Below, piece by piece: positions 19,004 through 28,130 of a stretch of DNA of 64,000 bases. A model generated the notes under the pieces. That model saw nothing but the letters and a program-made list of their open reading frames with translations. It did no database searches and was not told the DNA's origin. This DNA is from Polaromonas vacuolata (GTDB taxonomy: Bacteria > Pseudomonadota > Gammaproteobacteria > Burkholderiales > Burkholderiaceae_C). The position numbers were made by a program, and so were the translations under genes. The stretch is from the NCBI RefSeq assembly GCF_012584515.1, contig NZ_CP051461.1, forward strand, positions 2,537,501 through 2,601,500, given 5' to 3'. Positions within the stretch are counted from its first letter, which is position 1, and each line of letters starts with the position of its first letter.

Positions 19004-19555
19004 TTAGCCGGCGAGCCGGTAATCAAAAGAGTATTCAAAGCGCTGGCCATTGCTCACCAAATAGTCAGCAACCGCATCCGCATTGCCCAAGTCAAGCACT
19101 GGTCTTTGCGTTGCAACTGGCAGTTTCTCAGGCGCATCTGTGGCAATGGCCACGATGAAATCGTCATCCACATAGAGGGCCGGATGGCCTTCATAGTCGG
19201 CCGTCGGTGCGCGCCAAATTTCTATCTTGAGCAGATCGCTTTGCTTAAAACCTTCGACCAATACCCAATCGACGCCCTCATACAATTCGGCCAACAACTG
19301 ATGCACGGTCATTTGCGCAGGTTTTTCAAACTCGCGCATCAAGGCCATGCGTTTACTGGATGCAACCACCACTTCAAACGCGCCGGCTTGTCGATGCCTG
19401 AAGGTATCTTTGCCGGGCTGGTCTACGTCGAAATTATGGTGTGCGTGTTTAACCACTGAGACGCGCAGGCCACGCGCCGTCAGGGCCGGAATAAGTTTTT
19501 CAACCAGCGTGGTTTTGCCCGAGCCAGAGTAACCTGCAAAGCCGACGACCTTCAT
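19004..19555 (-). CDS. mobB: Molybdopterin-guanine dinucleotide biosynthesis protein MobB
   Basis: A small P-loop GTPase that assists MobA in making the guanine dinucleotide form of the molybdenum cofactor. Walker A is at the N terminus (GYSGSGKTTL), followed by the family motif VKHAHHNFDVDQPGKDTFRHRQAGA and a VLVEGFK motif. I chose ATG 19555 rather than the upstream TTG because GAGGT is well placed before it. It is the last gene of a minus-strand run alaA-hom-thrC-mobB, 40 bp after thrC. Confidence 0.92.
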   Translation of the reverse strand: MKVVGFAGYSGSGKTTLVEKLIPALTARGLRVSVVKHAHHNFDVDQPGKDTFRHRQAGAFEVVVASSKRMALMREFEKPAQMTVHQLLAELYEGVDWVLVEGFKQSDLLKIEIWRAPTADYEGHPALYVDDDFIVAIATDAPEKLPVATQRPVLDLGNADAVADYLVSNGQRFEYSFDYRLAG

Positions 19556-19594
19556 ACACAACCTCGAAAGAAAGCGCAGAAAAAAGAGAGCTTT

Positions 19595-21019
19595 TTATTC
19601 TGCATTGTTAACGCTATTGGCGATCAAACGCTTGATCTGTTCTACATCTGGCGCCATCTCCAACACGCGCTTAGGCAATGCCTCAATGCCTTCGAATCTA
19701 GCGGGCCGCTCTGGTAGCCGACCTAACGCCTCTTCAATGGTGGCGGCAAACTTAATGGGCAGTGCAGTTTCTAAAACCAGCATGGTCTGGTCTGGCCTTA
19801 GGTAATCGCGTGCGACCTTTACGCCGTCGGCAGTGTGCGTATCGATAATATTGTTAAAGCGTTTGTAAACGTCTTGTATCGTGGCTAGGCGATTGGCGTG
19901 TGTGCTTTTACCGCTTAAAAATCCGTAGCGCTCTGCGGCTAATTTAAAGACCGGATCCGCGCTCAAATCAAAGCTGCCTTGGGCTGAGAGTTGGTCTTGA
20001 AACAGCGCTTTAACTTTAGCGCCATCACGCCCTAGCAGGTCAAACACAAAACGCTCGAAATTCGAAGCCTTGGAAATATCCATGGATGGGCTTGAGGTTT
20101 CATGCGTATCACTGCTGGTGCGCACGCGGTAAACGCCGGTGCGGAAAAATTCGTCCAGCACATCATTCTCATTAGTGGCAACGACTAAATTATCAATTGG
20201 CAAACCCATCATGCGGGCCACATGGCCGGCGCAGATATTGCCAAAGTTGCCTGATGGCACGGCAAAACTGATTTTTTCCTTACTCGACGCAGTCGCTTGC
20301 AAATAACCAGCGAAGTAATAAACCACCTGCGCCATCAGGCGCGCCCAGTTGATGGAGTTGACCGTGCCAATCTTGTATTTGCGTTTGAAATCTAAGTCGT
20401 TCGATACGGCTTTGACAATATCTTGGCAATCGTCGAACACACCTTCAATCGCGATGTTGTAGATATTGGCGTCTTGCAGACTAAACATTTGCGCCTGCTG
20501 AAAAGGACTCATTCGGCCCTTTGGCGAGGTCATAAACACCCGCACACCTTGTTTGCCGCGCATGGCGTATTCGGCCGCGCTGCCAGTGTCGCCACTGGTC
20601 GCGCCTAGGATATTTAATTCTTCACCGCGGCGCGCCAACTCGTACTCAAACAAATTACCCAGTAGCTGCATGGCCATGTCTTTAAAGGCTAGCGTCGGGC
20701 CGTTCGAGAGCGCTTGTATCTTTAAACCAGGTTCGAGACCCCGCAGTGGCACTATCTCTAACGTGCCAAAAACTTCTTGTGTGTAAGTCTTGTTGCAGAG
20801 GGTTTTGAGGTCGTCAGCTGGAATGTCATCGACATATAGCGAGAGAATTTCAAACGCTAACTCGGCATAAGAAAGGCCGCGCCAAATGTCCAAGGTGGCC
20901 GCCTCAACTTGCGGGTAAGTCTCTGGCAGATAAAGGCCACCATCGGGCGCCAAGCCTTCAAGCAGGATTTCGCAAAAGCGTTTGCGTTCAAGATGACCGC
21001 GGGTGGAGAGGTATTGCAT
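19595..21019 (-). CDS. thrC: Threonine synthase
   Basis: Threonine synthase converts O-phosphohomoserine to threonine with PLP. At 474 residues it is the longer bacterial/fungal type. It shows STRG at the N terminus, the PLP-lysine motif LAFKDMAMQLLG, GATSGDTGSAAEYA and PSGNFGNICAGHVA. Its ATG overlaps the hom stop (TGATG), giving translational coupling of the two threonine-pathway genes. A thrB-type homoserine kinase is not in this window. Confidence 0.96.
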   Translation of the reverse strand: MQYLSTRGHLERKRFCEILLEGLAPDGGLYLPETYPQVEAATLDIWRGLSYAELAFEILSLYVDDIPADDLKTLCNKTYTQEVFGTLEIVPLRGLEPGLKIQALSNGPTLAFKDMAMQLLGNLFEYELARRGEELNILGATSGDTGSAAEYAMRGKQGVRVFMTSPKGRMSPFQQAQMFSLQDANIYNIAIEGVFDDCQDIVKAVSNDLDFKRKYKIGTVNSINWARLMAQVVYYFAGYLQATASSKEKISFAVPSGNFGNICAGHVARMMGLPIDNLVVATNENDVLDEFFRTGVYRVRTSSDTHETSSPSMDISKASNFERFVFDLLGRDGAKVKALFQDQLSAQGSFDLSADPVFKLAAERYGFLSGKSTHANRLATIQDVYKRFNNIIDTHTADGVKVARDYLRPDQTMLVLETALPIKFAATIEEALGRLPERPARFEGIEALPKRVLEMAPDVEQIKRLIANSVNNAE

Positions 21020-22356
21020 CAGACCAACTCTTCTTTGCGAATGCGTGTGATGGGCGAGAGCACAGTGGTGAGCTGTTGCATTTGCGCCAGCGCCAAATTC
21101 ATTTGTGACTCGACGCAGTCGTGGGTGAGAATAATCAAGTCGGTCTGGGTCGCGCCTTCGCCGCCCACTTCGTCGGCTTCGCGTTGCAGTACGGCATCAA
21201 TGCTGATGTCCAGCTTGGCTAATATGCTGGTCACACTCGCCAGAACACCGGCTTCATCGGCGACATTTAAACGCAGGTAGTAACTGGTCACAACTTGACC
21301 CATGTCTAGCACTGGCGTGTTATCAATCGCATCGGGCTGAAAGGCTAAGTAAGGGACGCGCTGAGCGGCGTTGGCGGTGTTCAGGCGTGCAATATCGACT
21401 AAGTCGGCGATTACCGCACTGGCGGTCGGCTCACTGCCCGCGCCCTTGCCGTAATAAAGCGTGGTGCCAAGCGCATCGCAGTGCACCATCACTGCATTCA
21501 TCGCACCTTCGACATTGGCGATCAAACGTTTGGCGGGCACCAGACTAGGGTGAACGCGTAGCTCAATGCCTTTGGCGGTTTTTTTGGTAATGCCCAACAG
21601 TTTGATGCGGTAGCCGAGCTGCTCGGCGTAACGAATATCTTGCGCACCGAGCGCGGTGATGCCCTCGATATAGGCTTTTTCAAACTGCACCGGCACGCCA
21701 AAAGCAATTGCCGACATCAAAGCGGCCTTGTGCGCAGCGTCTACGCCTTGAATGTCAAATGTTGGATCGGCTTCAGCGTAACCCAAGCGTTGCGCTTCTT
21801 TGAGCGCCACGTCGAAATCCAAACCCTTATCACGCATCTCGCTGAGAATGAAATTGGTCGTGCCATTGATGATGCCGGCGACCCACTCAATTCGGTTCGC
21901 GCTCAGGCCTTCACGCAAGGCTTTAATAATCGGTATGCCGCCGGCGACTGCGGCTTCAAAAGCCACCATCACGCCTTTGCGCTGAGCAGCAGCAAAAATT
22001 TCGGTGCCGTGTACGGCCAGCAAAGCCTTATTCGCCGTGACCACGTGCTTACCGGCTTCAATAGCTTCTAGCACCAGTTGTTTGGCAATACCGTAGCCGC
22101 CAATCAGTTCGACGACGACAGCGATGTCAGGGTTGGCAATAATGGCGCGGGCATCAGCGACTACTTGCACGTTTGGGCCGACCAGACTTTTCGCCCGCTC
22201 AGTATCTAGGTCAGCAACCATGGTCACTTCAATGCCACAACCGGCACGCCGCATGATTTCACTCTGATTACGCATCAGGACATTAAATACGCCGGTGCCG
22301 ACAGTGCCCATGCCCAGCAGGCCGACTTGTATGGAGGTTGGATTCGTCAATTTCAT
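21019..22356 (-). CDS. hom: Homoserine dehydrogenase
   Basis: Reduces aspartate semialdehyde to homoserine, the branch point to threonine and methionine. The 445 residues start with an NAD(P)-binding Rossmann motif (LLGMGTVGTGVF), then the catalytic domain (VTANKALLA, EAAVAGGIPII, NGTTNFIL, GYAEADPTFDI). A C-terminal ACT domain (about 355-435) normally mediates feedback inhibition by threonine. It is the middle gene of alaA-hom-thrC, 30 bp after alaA. Confidence 0.96.
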   Translation of the reverse strand: MKLTNPTSIQVGLLGMGTVGTGVFNVLMRNQSEIMRRAGCGIEVTMVADLDTERAKSLVGPNVQVVADARAIIANPDIAVVVELIGGYGIAKQLVLEAIEAGKHVVTANKALLAVHGTEIFAAAQRKGVMVAFEAAVAGGIPIIKALREGLSANRIEWVAGIINGTTNFILSEMRDKGLDFDVALKEAQRLGYAEADPTFDIQGVDAAHKAALMSAIAFGVPVQFEKAYIEGITALGAQDIRYAEQLGYRIKLLGITKKTAKGIELRVHPSLVPAKRLIANVEGAMNAVMVHCDALGTTLYYGKGAGSEPTASAVIADLVDIARLNTANAAQRVPYLAFQPDAIDNTPVLDMGQVVTSYYLRLNVADEAGVLASVTSILAKLDISIDAVLQREADEVGGEGATQTDLIILTHDCVESQMNLALAQMQQLTTVLSPITRIRKEELV

Positions 22357-22386
22357 ATCTGCTTTTGGTTCAAGAGTAAAAATACT

Positions 22387-23610
22387 TTAGGCGTGGTTTT
22401 TGCGATAGTTTTCAAGAAATTTTGCGATCCGGTTTATGGCTTCACGCAAGTCTTGCTCATGCGGCAAAAACACGATTCGAAAATGGTCTGGTGCGGCCCA
22501 ATTAAAGCCTGTGCCCTGCACTAGCATGACCTTGGTCTCACGCAGCAATTCGAGAAAAAACTGTCTGTCATCCGCAATCGGATAAATCACCGGATCGAGC
22601 TTTGGAAACATATACAGCGCAGCGCTGGGCTTGACGCAACTCACACCGGGAATGGCGGTAATCAGCTCATAAGCCAGATCACGCTGAATCCGTAAGCGCC
22701 CACCCGGGCCGGTCAAATCGTTAATGCTTTGGTAGCCGCCTAGCGCGGTTTGTATCGCCCATTGGCCGGGCACGTTAGAGCACAGCTTCATGTTGGCCAG
22801 CATGTTTAGGCCTTCGATGTAATCTTGCGCTTTGGCTTTTGGGCCAGACACCACCATCCAGCCGGCGCGGTAGCCGCAAGAGCGATAGCTTTTTGACAGG
22901 GAATTAAAAGTCAAGGTGAGCACATCACTGGACAGACTCGCCATAGCCGTGTGCTTAACACCGTCATAAAGCACTTTGTCATAGACTTCATCGGCCATGA
23001 TGACCAAACCATGTTCACGCGCAATTTGCACAATGCCTATGAGCAATTCGTCAGAGTAAAGTGCGCCAGTTGGGTTGTTAGGGTTAATGACGACGATGGC
23101 CTTGGTGCGCGGCGTGATCTTGGCGCGGATGTCGGCTAAGTTGGGCATCCAGCCGCTATCTTCATCGCACAAATAATGCACTGGCGTGCCGCCTGACAGA
23201 CTGCCGCAAGCCGTCCAGAGAGGGTAATCGGGCGCAGGCAGCAGCAGCTCATCGCCGTTATCTAGCAAAGCGTTGGTGGCCATGGTGATTAACTCACTTG
23301 CGCCGTTGCCGAGGTAAATATCATCCAGCGTCACATTTTTGATGCCCTGCTTTTGAGTCTCGTGCATGACTGCTTTGCGGGCTGCAAAAATACCCTTGCT
23401 GTCCGAGTAACCAGCCGACGCCGGTAAGTTACGGATCATGTCTTGCTGAACTTCTTCAGGTGCATCAAAACCAAACACCGCGAGATTGCCAATATTGAGC
23501 TTGATCAGCTTCTGGCCTTCTTCTTCCATCTGCTTAGCGGCGTCCATGATGGGGCCACGTATGTCATACAGCACATTGGCTAATTTGGCGGATTTAGTGA
23601 TAGCTTTCAT
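22387..23610 (-). CDS. alaA: Alanine transaminase AlaA
   Basis: A fold-type I PLP aminotransferase of 407 residues that very closely follows Escherichia coli AlaA, e.g. YDIRGP near the start, FGFDAPEE, GYSDSKGIFAARKA, LLPAPDYPLWTA, INPNNPTGA, and the PLP-lysine segment NSLSKSYRSCGYRAGW. It makes alanine from pyruvate and glutamate. Its position before hom-thrC is a recurring arrangement in Burkholderiales and probably reflects one amino-acid biosynthesis transcript. Confidence 0.92.
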   Translation of the reverse strand: MKAITKSAKLANVLYDIRGPIMDAAKQMEEEGQKLIKLNIGNLAVFGFDAPEEVQQDMIRNLPASAGYSDSKGIFAARKAVMHETQKQGIKNVTLDDIYLGNGASELITMATNALLDNGDELLLPAPDYPLWTACGSLSGGTPVHYLCDEDSGWMPNLADIRAKITPRTKAIVVINPNNPTGALYSDELLIGIVQIAREHGLVIMADEVYDKVLYDGVKHTAMASLSSDVLTLTFNSLSKSYRSCGYRAGWMVVSGPKAKAQDYIEGLNMLANMKLCSNVPGQWAIQTALGGYQSINDLTGPGGRLRIQRDLAYELITAIPGVSCVKPSAALYMFPKLDPVIYPIADDRQFFLELLRETKVMLVQGTGFNWAAPDHFRIVFLPHEQDLREAINRIAKFLENYRKNHA

Positions 23611-23785
23611 GCAAGACCTTCTTCGAAAATGTCAGGGGCTGCCCTTCTCTAGAGACCAACCTTAGTGCCGGCATAACCCCAGAGAGCGAAATTTTTTGGC
23701 GAATCTATAATTTGACCACATAAAAGTAGCTTTTCACCCGCACAGCGCAGAGCCCTTTGCTCTGCAAATCAACCTGGCACACAGC

Positions 23786-24178
23786 ATGAAACTCCAACCC
23801 GACCATCTCGACGTTCAATCCATTCTTGGCTATGGCCCCGGTTGGGTAGGCCTAGCGCACCTAGGAGTGGCTGAAAAAATCGAGCAAAGCATAGTCATTG
23901 GTTCGCGCGGCGAAAAATTCAACTGGGAATGCAAGCGCTTTGAAGACTTGACTGAAGCGCATTTCACACTAGCAGCAGCCAGCAAACCCGAGCTGGTGAT
24001 TTTCGGCAGTGGGGACCGCATCCGATTCGCGCCTCCAGCCTTTTTGCGCGCACTAATGGCGCAGCGAATAGGCTTTGAGACCATGGATACGCTGGCGGCC
24101 TGCCGCACCTACAACATTTTGGCTGGCGAAGGACGGCGAGTCATTGCAGCGCTGTTGATAGAGCCAGCGAGTGATTGA
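23786..24178 (+). CDS. Mth938-like domain protein (DUF498)
   Basis: A 130-residue single-domain protein of the Mth938/NDUFAF3-like fold: it has GYGPGWVGL, SIVIGSRG, PELVIFGSGDRIRF and a GFETMDTLAACRTYNILAGEGRRV ending that is diagnostic of the family. Bacterial members have no established biochemical role; a human relative assists complex I assembly. It lies upstream of bcp, with a 257-bp gap, and is divergent from alaA. Confidence 0.85.
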   Translation: MKLQPDHLDVQSILGYGPGWVGLAHLGVAEKIEQSIVIGSRGEKFNWECKRFEDLTEAHFTLAAASKPELVIFGSGDRIRFAPPAFLRALMAQRIGFETMDTLAACRTYNILAGEGRRVIAALLIEPASD

Positions 24179-24435
24179 TTCAGCCAGTAAATTGTGCCGA
24201 CAAATGTGACTTTGAAGGTACAGATAAAGGCAACTGAAACGGCTTTAAACGAAGAAGCAAGCTATCGACCTACACGCCAAATTGAGCAAGGCCGTGCTTT
24301 AAGAGTAAAATCATGGGTTGCACTTGGCAGCGTTTACCGGATCAGCGCCCGCGCTCATGCGTCGGAAGCTTTAACTACCGGATTTATGCCAAGAGCCACG
24401 GCTCATCATAAACATTTTGTCAGGGTCAATTCAGT

Positions 24436-24912
24436 ATGGCAGTAGTCGTTAATAAGCTCCTCCCCGAATTTGAAGCAGTCGCCACTGGCGGCATCAAAGT
24501 CTCAAACCAAACCCACATGGGAAAAGTAGTTGTTCTTTACTTCTACCCCAAGGACAATACGCCCGGTTGTACCACCGAAGCGATGCAGTTCAGGGATCAC
24601 TATCAAGATTTCGTCGATGCAGGCGCCACCTTATTTGGTGTTTCGCGCGACAACATGAAATCACACGATGAATTCAAAACCAAGCTTGAACTGCCGTTCG
24701 AGTTGATCGCTGACACCGAAGAAAAAATGTGTCATATGTTCGGTGTGGTCAAGAACAAGATCATGTACGGCAAAAAAGTTAAAGGCATTGAGCGCAGCAC
24801 CTTTTTAATAGGCGCTGATGGCATGCTTAAAGAAGAGTGGCGCGGCCTAAAAGTGCCAGGTCACGTTGAAGACGTACTGAACGCTGTTAAAGCCCTACAA
24901 GAGCCAGCCTAA
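24436..24912 (+). CDS. bcp: Thioredoxin-dependent peroxiredoxin Bcp
   Basis: A 158-residue atypical peroxiredoxin (PrxQ/Bcp) that reduces hydrogen and lipid peroxides using thioredoxin. The peroxidatic cysteine is in YPKDNTPGCTTEA, near residue 47. The second cysteine position of classic Bcp (five residues later) is occupied by Met/Gln (TTEAMQF), so this is probably a one-cysteine or differently resolved form. Terminal motifs STFLIGADG and VEDVLNAVKAL fit. The 24179-24435 gap upstream shows no convincing gene. A hairpin follows the stop. Confidence 0.93.
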   Translation: MAVVVNKLLPEFEAVATGGIKVSNQTHMGKVVVLYFYPKDNTPGCTTEAMQFRDHYQDFVDAGATLFGVSRDNMKSHDEFKTKLELPFELIADTEEKMCHMFGVVKNKIMYGKKVKGIERSTFLIGADGMLKEEWRGLKVPGHVEDVLNAVKALQEPA

Positions 24913-24938
24913 GCAACGGTAAAACCAAGCAGTTGACA

Positions 24939-24965
24939 GGCCTTTGTGCAATACGCAGAAAGGCC
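24939..24965 (+). terminator. Hairpin after bcp
   Basis: GGCCTTT pairs with AAAGGCC around an inner TGC/GCA stem, 27 bp after the bcp stop. No T-run follows, so it may be a weak terminator or an mRNA 3' structure. Confidence 0.45.
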
Positions 24966-25023
24966 ATGAGGTTTGTGCATAATAAACATATGCTGCATAG
25001 TTTTTTGACTGCACCCCTTCCCC

Positions 25024-25057
25024 AAAGCCGCCCTGCTTATGCAGGGCGGCTTTGTCG
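25024..25057 (+). terminator. Rho-independent terminator between bcp and phoH
   Basis: A perfect 13-bp stem (AAAGCCGCCCTGC with GCAGGGCGGCTTT) around TTAT, followed by a broken T-run. It ends bcp transcription, or a short transcript starting near 24985. Confidence 0.7.
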
Positions 25058-25100
25058 TTTCTGCAAGCCGCTTTTTACCTTTTAGAAAGTCTCAAGCACT

Positions 25101-26822
25101 ATGCCACTGCCACCCGCACCAAACAAACGTGCCGCTTTGCTGTCTATCAATGCGATAGACACCACAGCAACCTCACCCGCAAAAATCAACCGAAAGCCTC
25201 GTAGCACCGGGCTTGAATCCCAAGTTCCGCCGCAAGAACTTAAAGTCACACGTAGCGCCGTACCAACAATTCTGCCGGCAACAACACAAGCCGAAGTGAT
25301 GGATGAGAAAGTCGTGACTACAGCGCCAAAGAAAGCGCGCGCCAGACCATCGACACCAGCACTTGAGCAAGCGAGCCAAGCGCCAGTGCATCAACCGCAA
25401 GCAGCGGTCAGGCCGCGCAAGACCAGCCACAGTGGTCCGCCCAAGCTGTTCGTGCTTGACACCAATGTGCTGATGCACGACCCGATGTGCTTGTTTCGCT
25501 TTGAAGAACACGACATCTTTTTGCCCATGATTGTTCTGGAAGAACTCGACGGTCATAAAAAAGGCATGACTGAGGTGGCACGCAACGCACGTCAGACCAG
25601 CCGCACGCTCGATGCACTGGCCGGCGCCAAAGATGCAGATATCACCAAAGGCTTAAAACTCAATACAACTGGCCACCGTGAAGCCGGCGGATGTCTGTTT
25701 TTTCAGACCCAACCGCTTGACTACACGCTGCCTATGAGCCTGCCACAGGGCAAGGCAGATAACCAAATACTCGGCGTCGTAGAAGCCCTGCGTAAACAAC
25801 AGTCGCCACGTGAAGTAGTACTGGTATCCAAAGACATCAACATGCGCGTCAAGGCCAGAGCCTTAGGCCTAGCTACTGATGATTACCAAAACGACAAGAC
25901 ACTTGAAGACGGCGACCTACTCTACGTTGGCTCGCTGGCATTGCCACCTGATTTTTGGACGCGCCAAAGTAAAACCGTAGAGAGCTGGCAGCAAGGCAGC
26001 CTAACCTTCTACCGCATTTCTGGGCCGATAGTGAGCAGCATGCTGATCAATCAGTTTGTATTTTTTGAGTCTCCTGGCGAGCCACCGCTGTATGCCAGAG
26101 TGATTGAAATTCGTGACAAAACAGCCGTACTCAAGACGCTTAAAGACTACAACCACCTGAAAAATTCAGTCTGGGGCGTGACCAGCCGTAACCGCGAACA
26201 GAATTTCGCGCTGAATCTGCTGATGGATCCAGAAGTGGATTTCGTCACCTTAGCTGGCACAGCCGGCACGGGTAAAACGCTGATGGCTCTAGCTGCTGGC
26301 TTGACCCAAGTATTGGACGACCGTCGCTACACAGAGATCATCATGACCCGCGCCACCGTGTCAGTTGGCGAAGACATCGGTTTTCTGCCGGGCACGGAAG
26401 AAGAAAAAATGGGCCCTTGGATGGGCGCGCTAGACGACAACCTTGAGGTACTAGGGAAAACCGAAGGCGGTGCAGGCGAATGGGGCCGTGCAGCAACCAA
26501 TGAATTAATACGTTCACGTATTAAAGTCAAAAGCATGAACTTCATGCGCGGACGCACCTTTTTGAACAAATACGTCATCATTGATGAGGCGCAAAACTTA
26601 ACGCCTAAGCAGATGAAAACTTTGATCACCCGAGCCGGTCCGGGTACAAAAATTATCTGTATGGGAAACCTTGCGCAGATAGACACGCCGTATTTGACTG
26701 AGGGCTCATCCGGCATGACTTACGCAGTAGACCGCTTCAAGGGCTGGCCACACGGCGGCCACATCACATTAGCGCGCGGTGAGCGTTCTAGGTTGGCGGA
26801 CTTTGCAAGCGAAGTACTGTGA
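25101..26822 (+). CDS. PhoH-family PIN-ATPase (YlaK-like)
   Basis: A 573-residue two-domain protein. The first 110 residues are a low-complexity Pro/Ala/Thr-rich leader. Residues about 115-245 form a PIN-type RNase domain (LFVLDTNVLMHDP, VLEELDGHKKG, LVSKDINMRVKA). Residues about 370-573 form a PhoH ATPase domain with Walker A GTAGTGKT near 386-393, VGEDIGFLPG and Walker B YVIIDEAQN. PIN-PhoH fusions (PhoH2 type) are thought to act as ATP-driven RNA-cleaving enzymes; the target here is unknown. Phosphate regulation should not be assumed from the name. The gene stands alone with a strong terminator. Confidence 0.92.
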   Translation: MPLPPAPNKRAALLSINAIDTTATSPAKINRKPRSTGLESQVPPQELKVTRSAVPTILPATTQAEVMDEKVVTTAPKKARARPSTPALEQASQAPVHQPQAAVRPRKTSHSGPPKLFVLDTNVLMHDPMCLFRFEEHDIFLPMIVLEELDGHKKGMTEVARNARQTSRTLDALAGAKDADITKGLKLNTTGHREAGGCLFFQTQPLDYTLPMSLPQGKADNQILGVVEALRKQQSPREVVLVSKDINMRVKARALGLATDDYQNDKTLEDGDLLYVGSLALPPDFWTRQSKTVESWQQGSLTFYRISGPIVSSMLINQFVFFESPGEPPLYARVIEIRDKTAVLKTLKDYNHLKNSVWGVTSRNREQNFALNLLMDPEVDFVTLAGTAGTGKTLMALAAGLTQVLDDRRYTEIIMTRATVSVGEDIGFLPGTEEEKMGPWMGALDDNLEVLGKTEGGAGEWGRAATNELIRSRIKVKSMNFMRGRTFLNKYVIIDEAQNLTPKQMKTLITRAGPGTKIICMGNLAQIDTPYLTEGSSGMTYAVDRFKGWPHGGHITLARGERSRLADFASEVL

Positions 26823-26863
26823 GTAGCTGACGTTGAAAATTTAAGCCGCTAGTTAAAAAAAGC

Positions 26864-26897
26864 AAAAAGGCCGGGTCATATTGATCCGGCCTTTTTT
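26864..26897 (+). terminator. Rho-independent terminator of phoH
   Basis: The stem AAAAAGGCCGG...CCGGCCTTTTTT, with inner TCA/TGA, ends in a T-run 42 bp after phoH. The left IS copy starts 43 bp further on. Confidence 0.85.
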
Positions 26898-26939
26898 ATT
26901 AATGACGTTAACTTTTGAGAAAAAGGTATAAAAAAGTTG

Positions 26940-28026
26940 GCGGATTCAAGCTTGAAGTGCAACCGTATGCTGATAGGACTCTAACTGTTCCATAAAAACC
27001 TGATGCGGCGTTCGATACCCTAAACATTTTCTAGGACGATGATTGAGCCTGTGCATCGCTAAAGCAATGTCATCGTCGGTTATGCAATTAAAGCGCATCC
27101 CCTTTGGGAAAAACTGGCGAATCAAACCGTTCATATTCTCGTTCGCCCCACGCTCCCACGAGGCGTATGGATGGGCGAAAAAGAAATCTGCACTCAGCGC
27201 AGAAGCTATTCGTTCATGCTGGGCAAATTCCTTGCCGTTATCAGTCGTGAGAGTGTGCACGCAATGAGCGAACGGTTTGAGTAAAGTGATTAACGCGTCC
27301 CCTACGGCTTGCGCTGTTTTGAATGGCACGTGGAAAATTATTGAATAGCGAGAGACACGCTCATTAATCGTCACTAGTGCTTGCTTCTGCCCGGCACCAA
27401 TCACCAGATCAGCCTCCCAGTCGCCAAAGCGCGCACGCTCAAGCACGATGTCGGGTCGCAGTTCTATTGAGACCTGGTGAGAGATGGTGCCGCGCCGTTC
27501 ACGGCCACTGCTGCGTTTTTTTCGCGTCTTCTGGCAACGCAGTGTTTTATGCAAGGTGCCGCCCGCGCGTTTGTCAGCGTAGATGTACTGGTAAATGCTC
27601 TCATAGCTAACACCGGGTTGGTGGCTAGCTTCGAGGTGGCCGCTGATTTGCTCGGGGCTCCAAGCCTCAGCCAACTTTTCCTCCACTACAGCCCATGTCG
27701 AGTCAGCAACTCTAGGACTATTGGCGCAGGCAAGTCTACGTTCTTGGGCTTTGTCATTTGCCTGCTTAGGGCGATAGCCTCGTAGACCGCGGTTACGACG
27801 CAACTCACGGCTGATGCTCGATTTATCACGGTCCATCATTTTTGCAATTTCACTTTGATTGAAGTTTGCTTTGACGAGGATTGCAATCTGGTAACGTTCG
27901 TCACGGGTGAGGTGTGTGTAAATCATTCTGGGCAACTTTGACTTGGTAGTCGGGAAGCTTGGATGCTCTCACATCTCACCCACCCGTACGGTTAATTTCA
28001 AAGTTGCACTTCAGACTTGAATCCGC
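26940..28026 (-). mobile_element. IS30-family insertion sequence, left copy
   Basis: The element runs from GCGGATTCAAG at 26940 to CTTGAATCCGC at 28026. Its terminal inverted repeats are about 24 bp with two mismatches (CT versus TC at positions 12-13). One intact transposase gene fills most of it. The outermost GC dinucleotide is present at both ends of both copies, so it may be part of the repeat or a 2-bp target duplication. No longer duplication is visible. Confidence 0.9.
26946..27935 (-). CDS. IS30-family transposase, left copy
   Basis: A 329-residue intact transposase. The N-terminal helix-turn-helix region reads MIYTHLTRDERYQIAILV and SEIAKMMDRDKSSISRELRRN, the hallmark of the IS30 family. 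The C-terminal DDE integrase core has its aspartates in FGDWEADLVIG and LTTDNGKEF and the glutamate in SWERGANENMNGLIRQFFPKG. It is identical to the copy at 31353-32342. It catalyses excision and insertion of the element. No frameshift or stop is present, so it should be active if expressed. Confidence 0.95.
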   Translation of the reverse strand: MPRMIYTHLTRDERYQIAILVKANFNQSEIAKMMDRDKSSISRELRRNRGLRGYRPKQANDKAQERRLACANSPRVADSTWAVVEEKLAEAWSPEQISGHLEASHQPGVSYESIYQYIYADKRAGGTLHKTLRCQKTRKKRSSGRERRGTISHQVSIELRPDIVLERARFGDWEADLVIGAGQKQALVTINERVSRYSIIFHVPFKTAQAVGDALITLLKPFAHCVHTLTTDNGKEFAQHERIASALSADFFFAHPYASWERGANENMNGLIRQFFPKGMRFNCITDDDIALAMHRLNHRPRKCLGYRTPHQVFMEQLESYQHTVALQA

Positions 28027-28130
28027 GGTTTATAAAACCATCAAAAAAAATCACTAATCACAGAGAGACTCAACAGTTGTCAGCCTAACTATTTCAAAAA
28101 TATCAGCAGCCCAGTAATCGTCAGAGCGGT

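Noticed and set aside
24194-24445. 83-codon frame between the Mth938-like gene and bcp
   Set aside because: It overlaps the bcp start, has no motif and no good ribosome binding site; taken as spacer.
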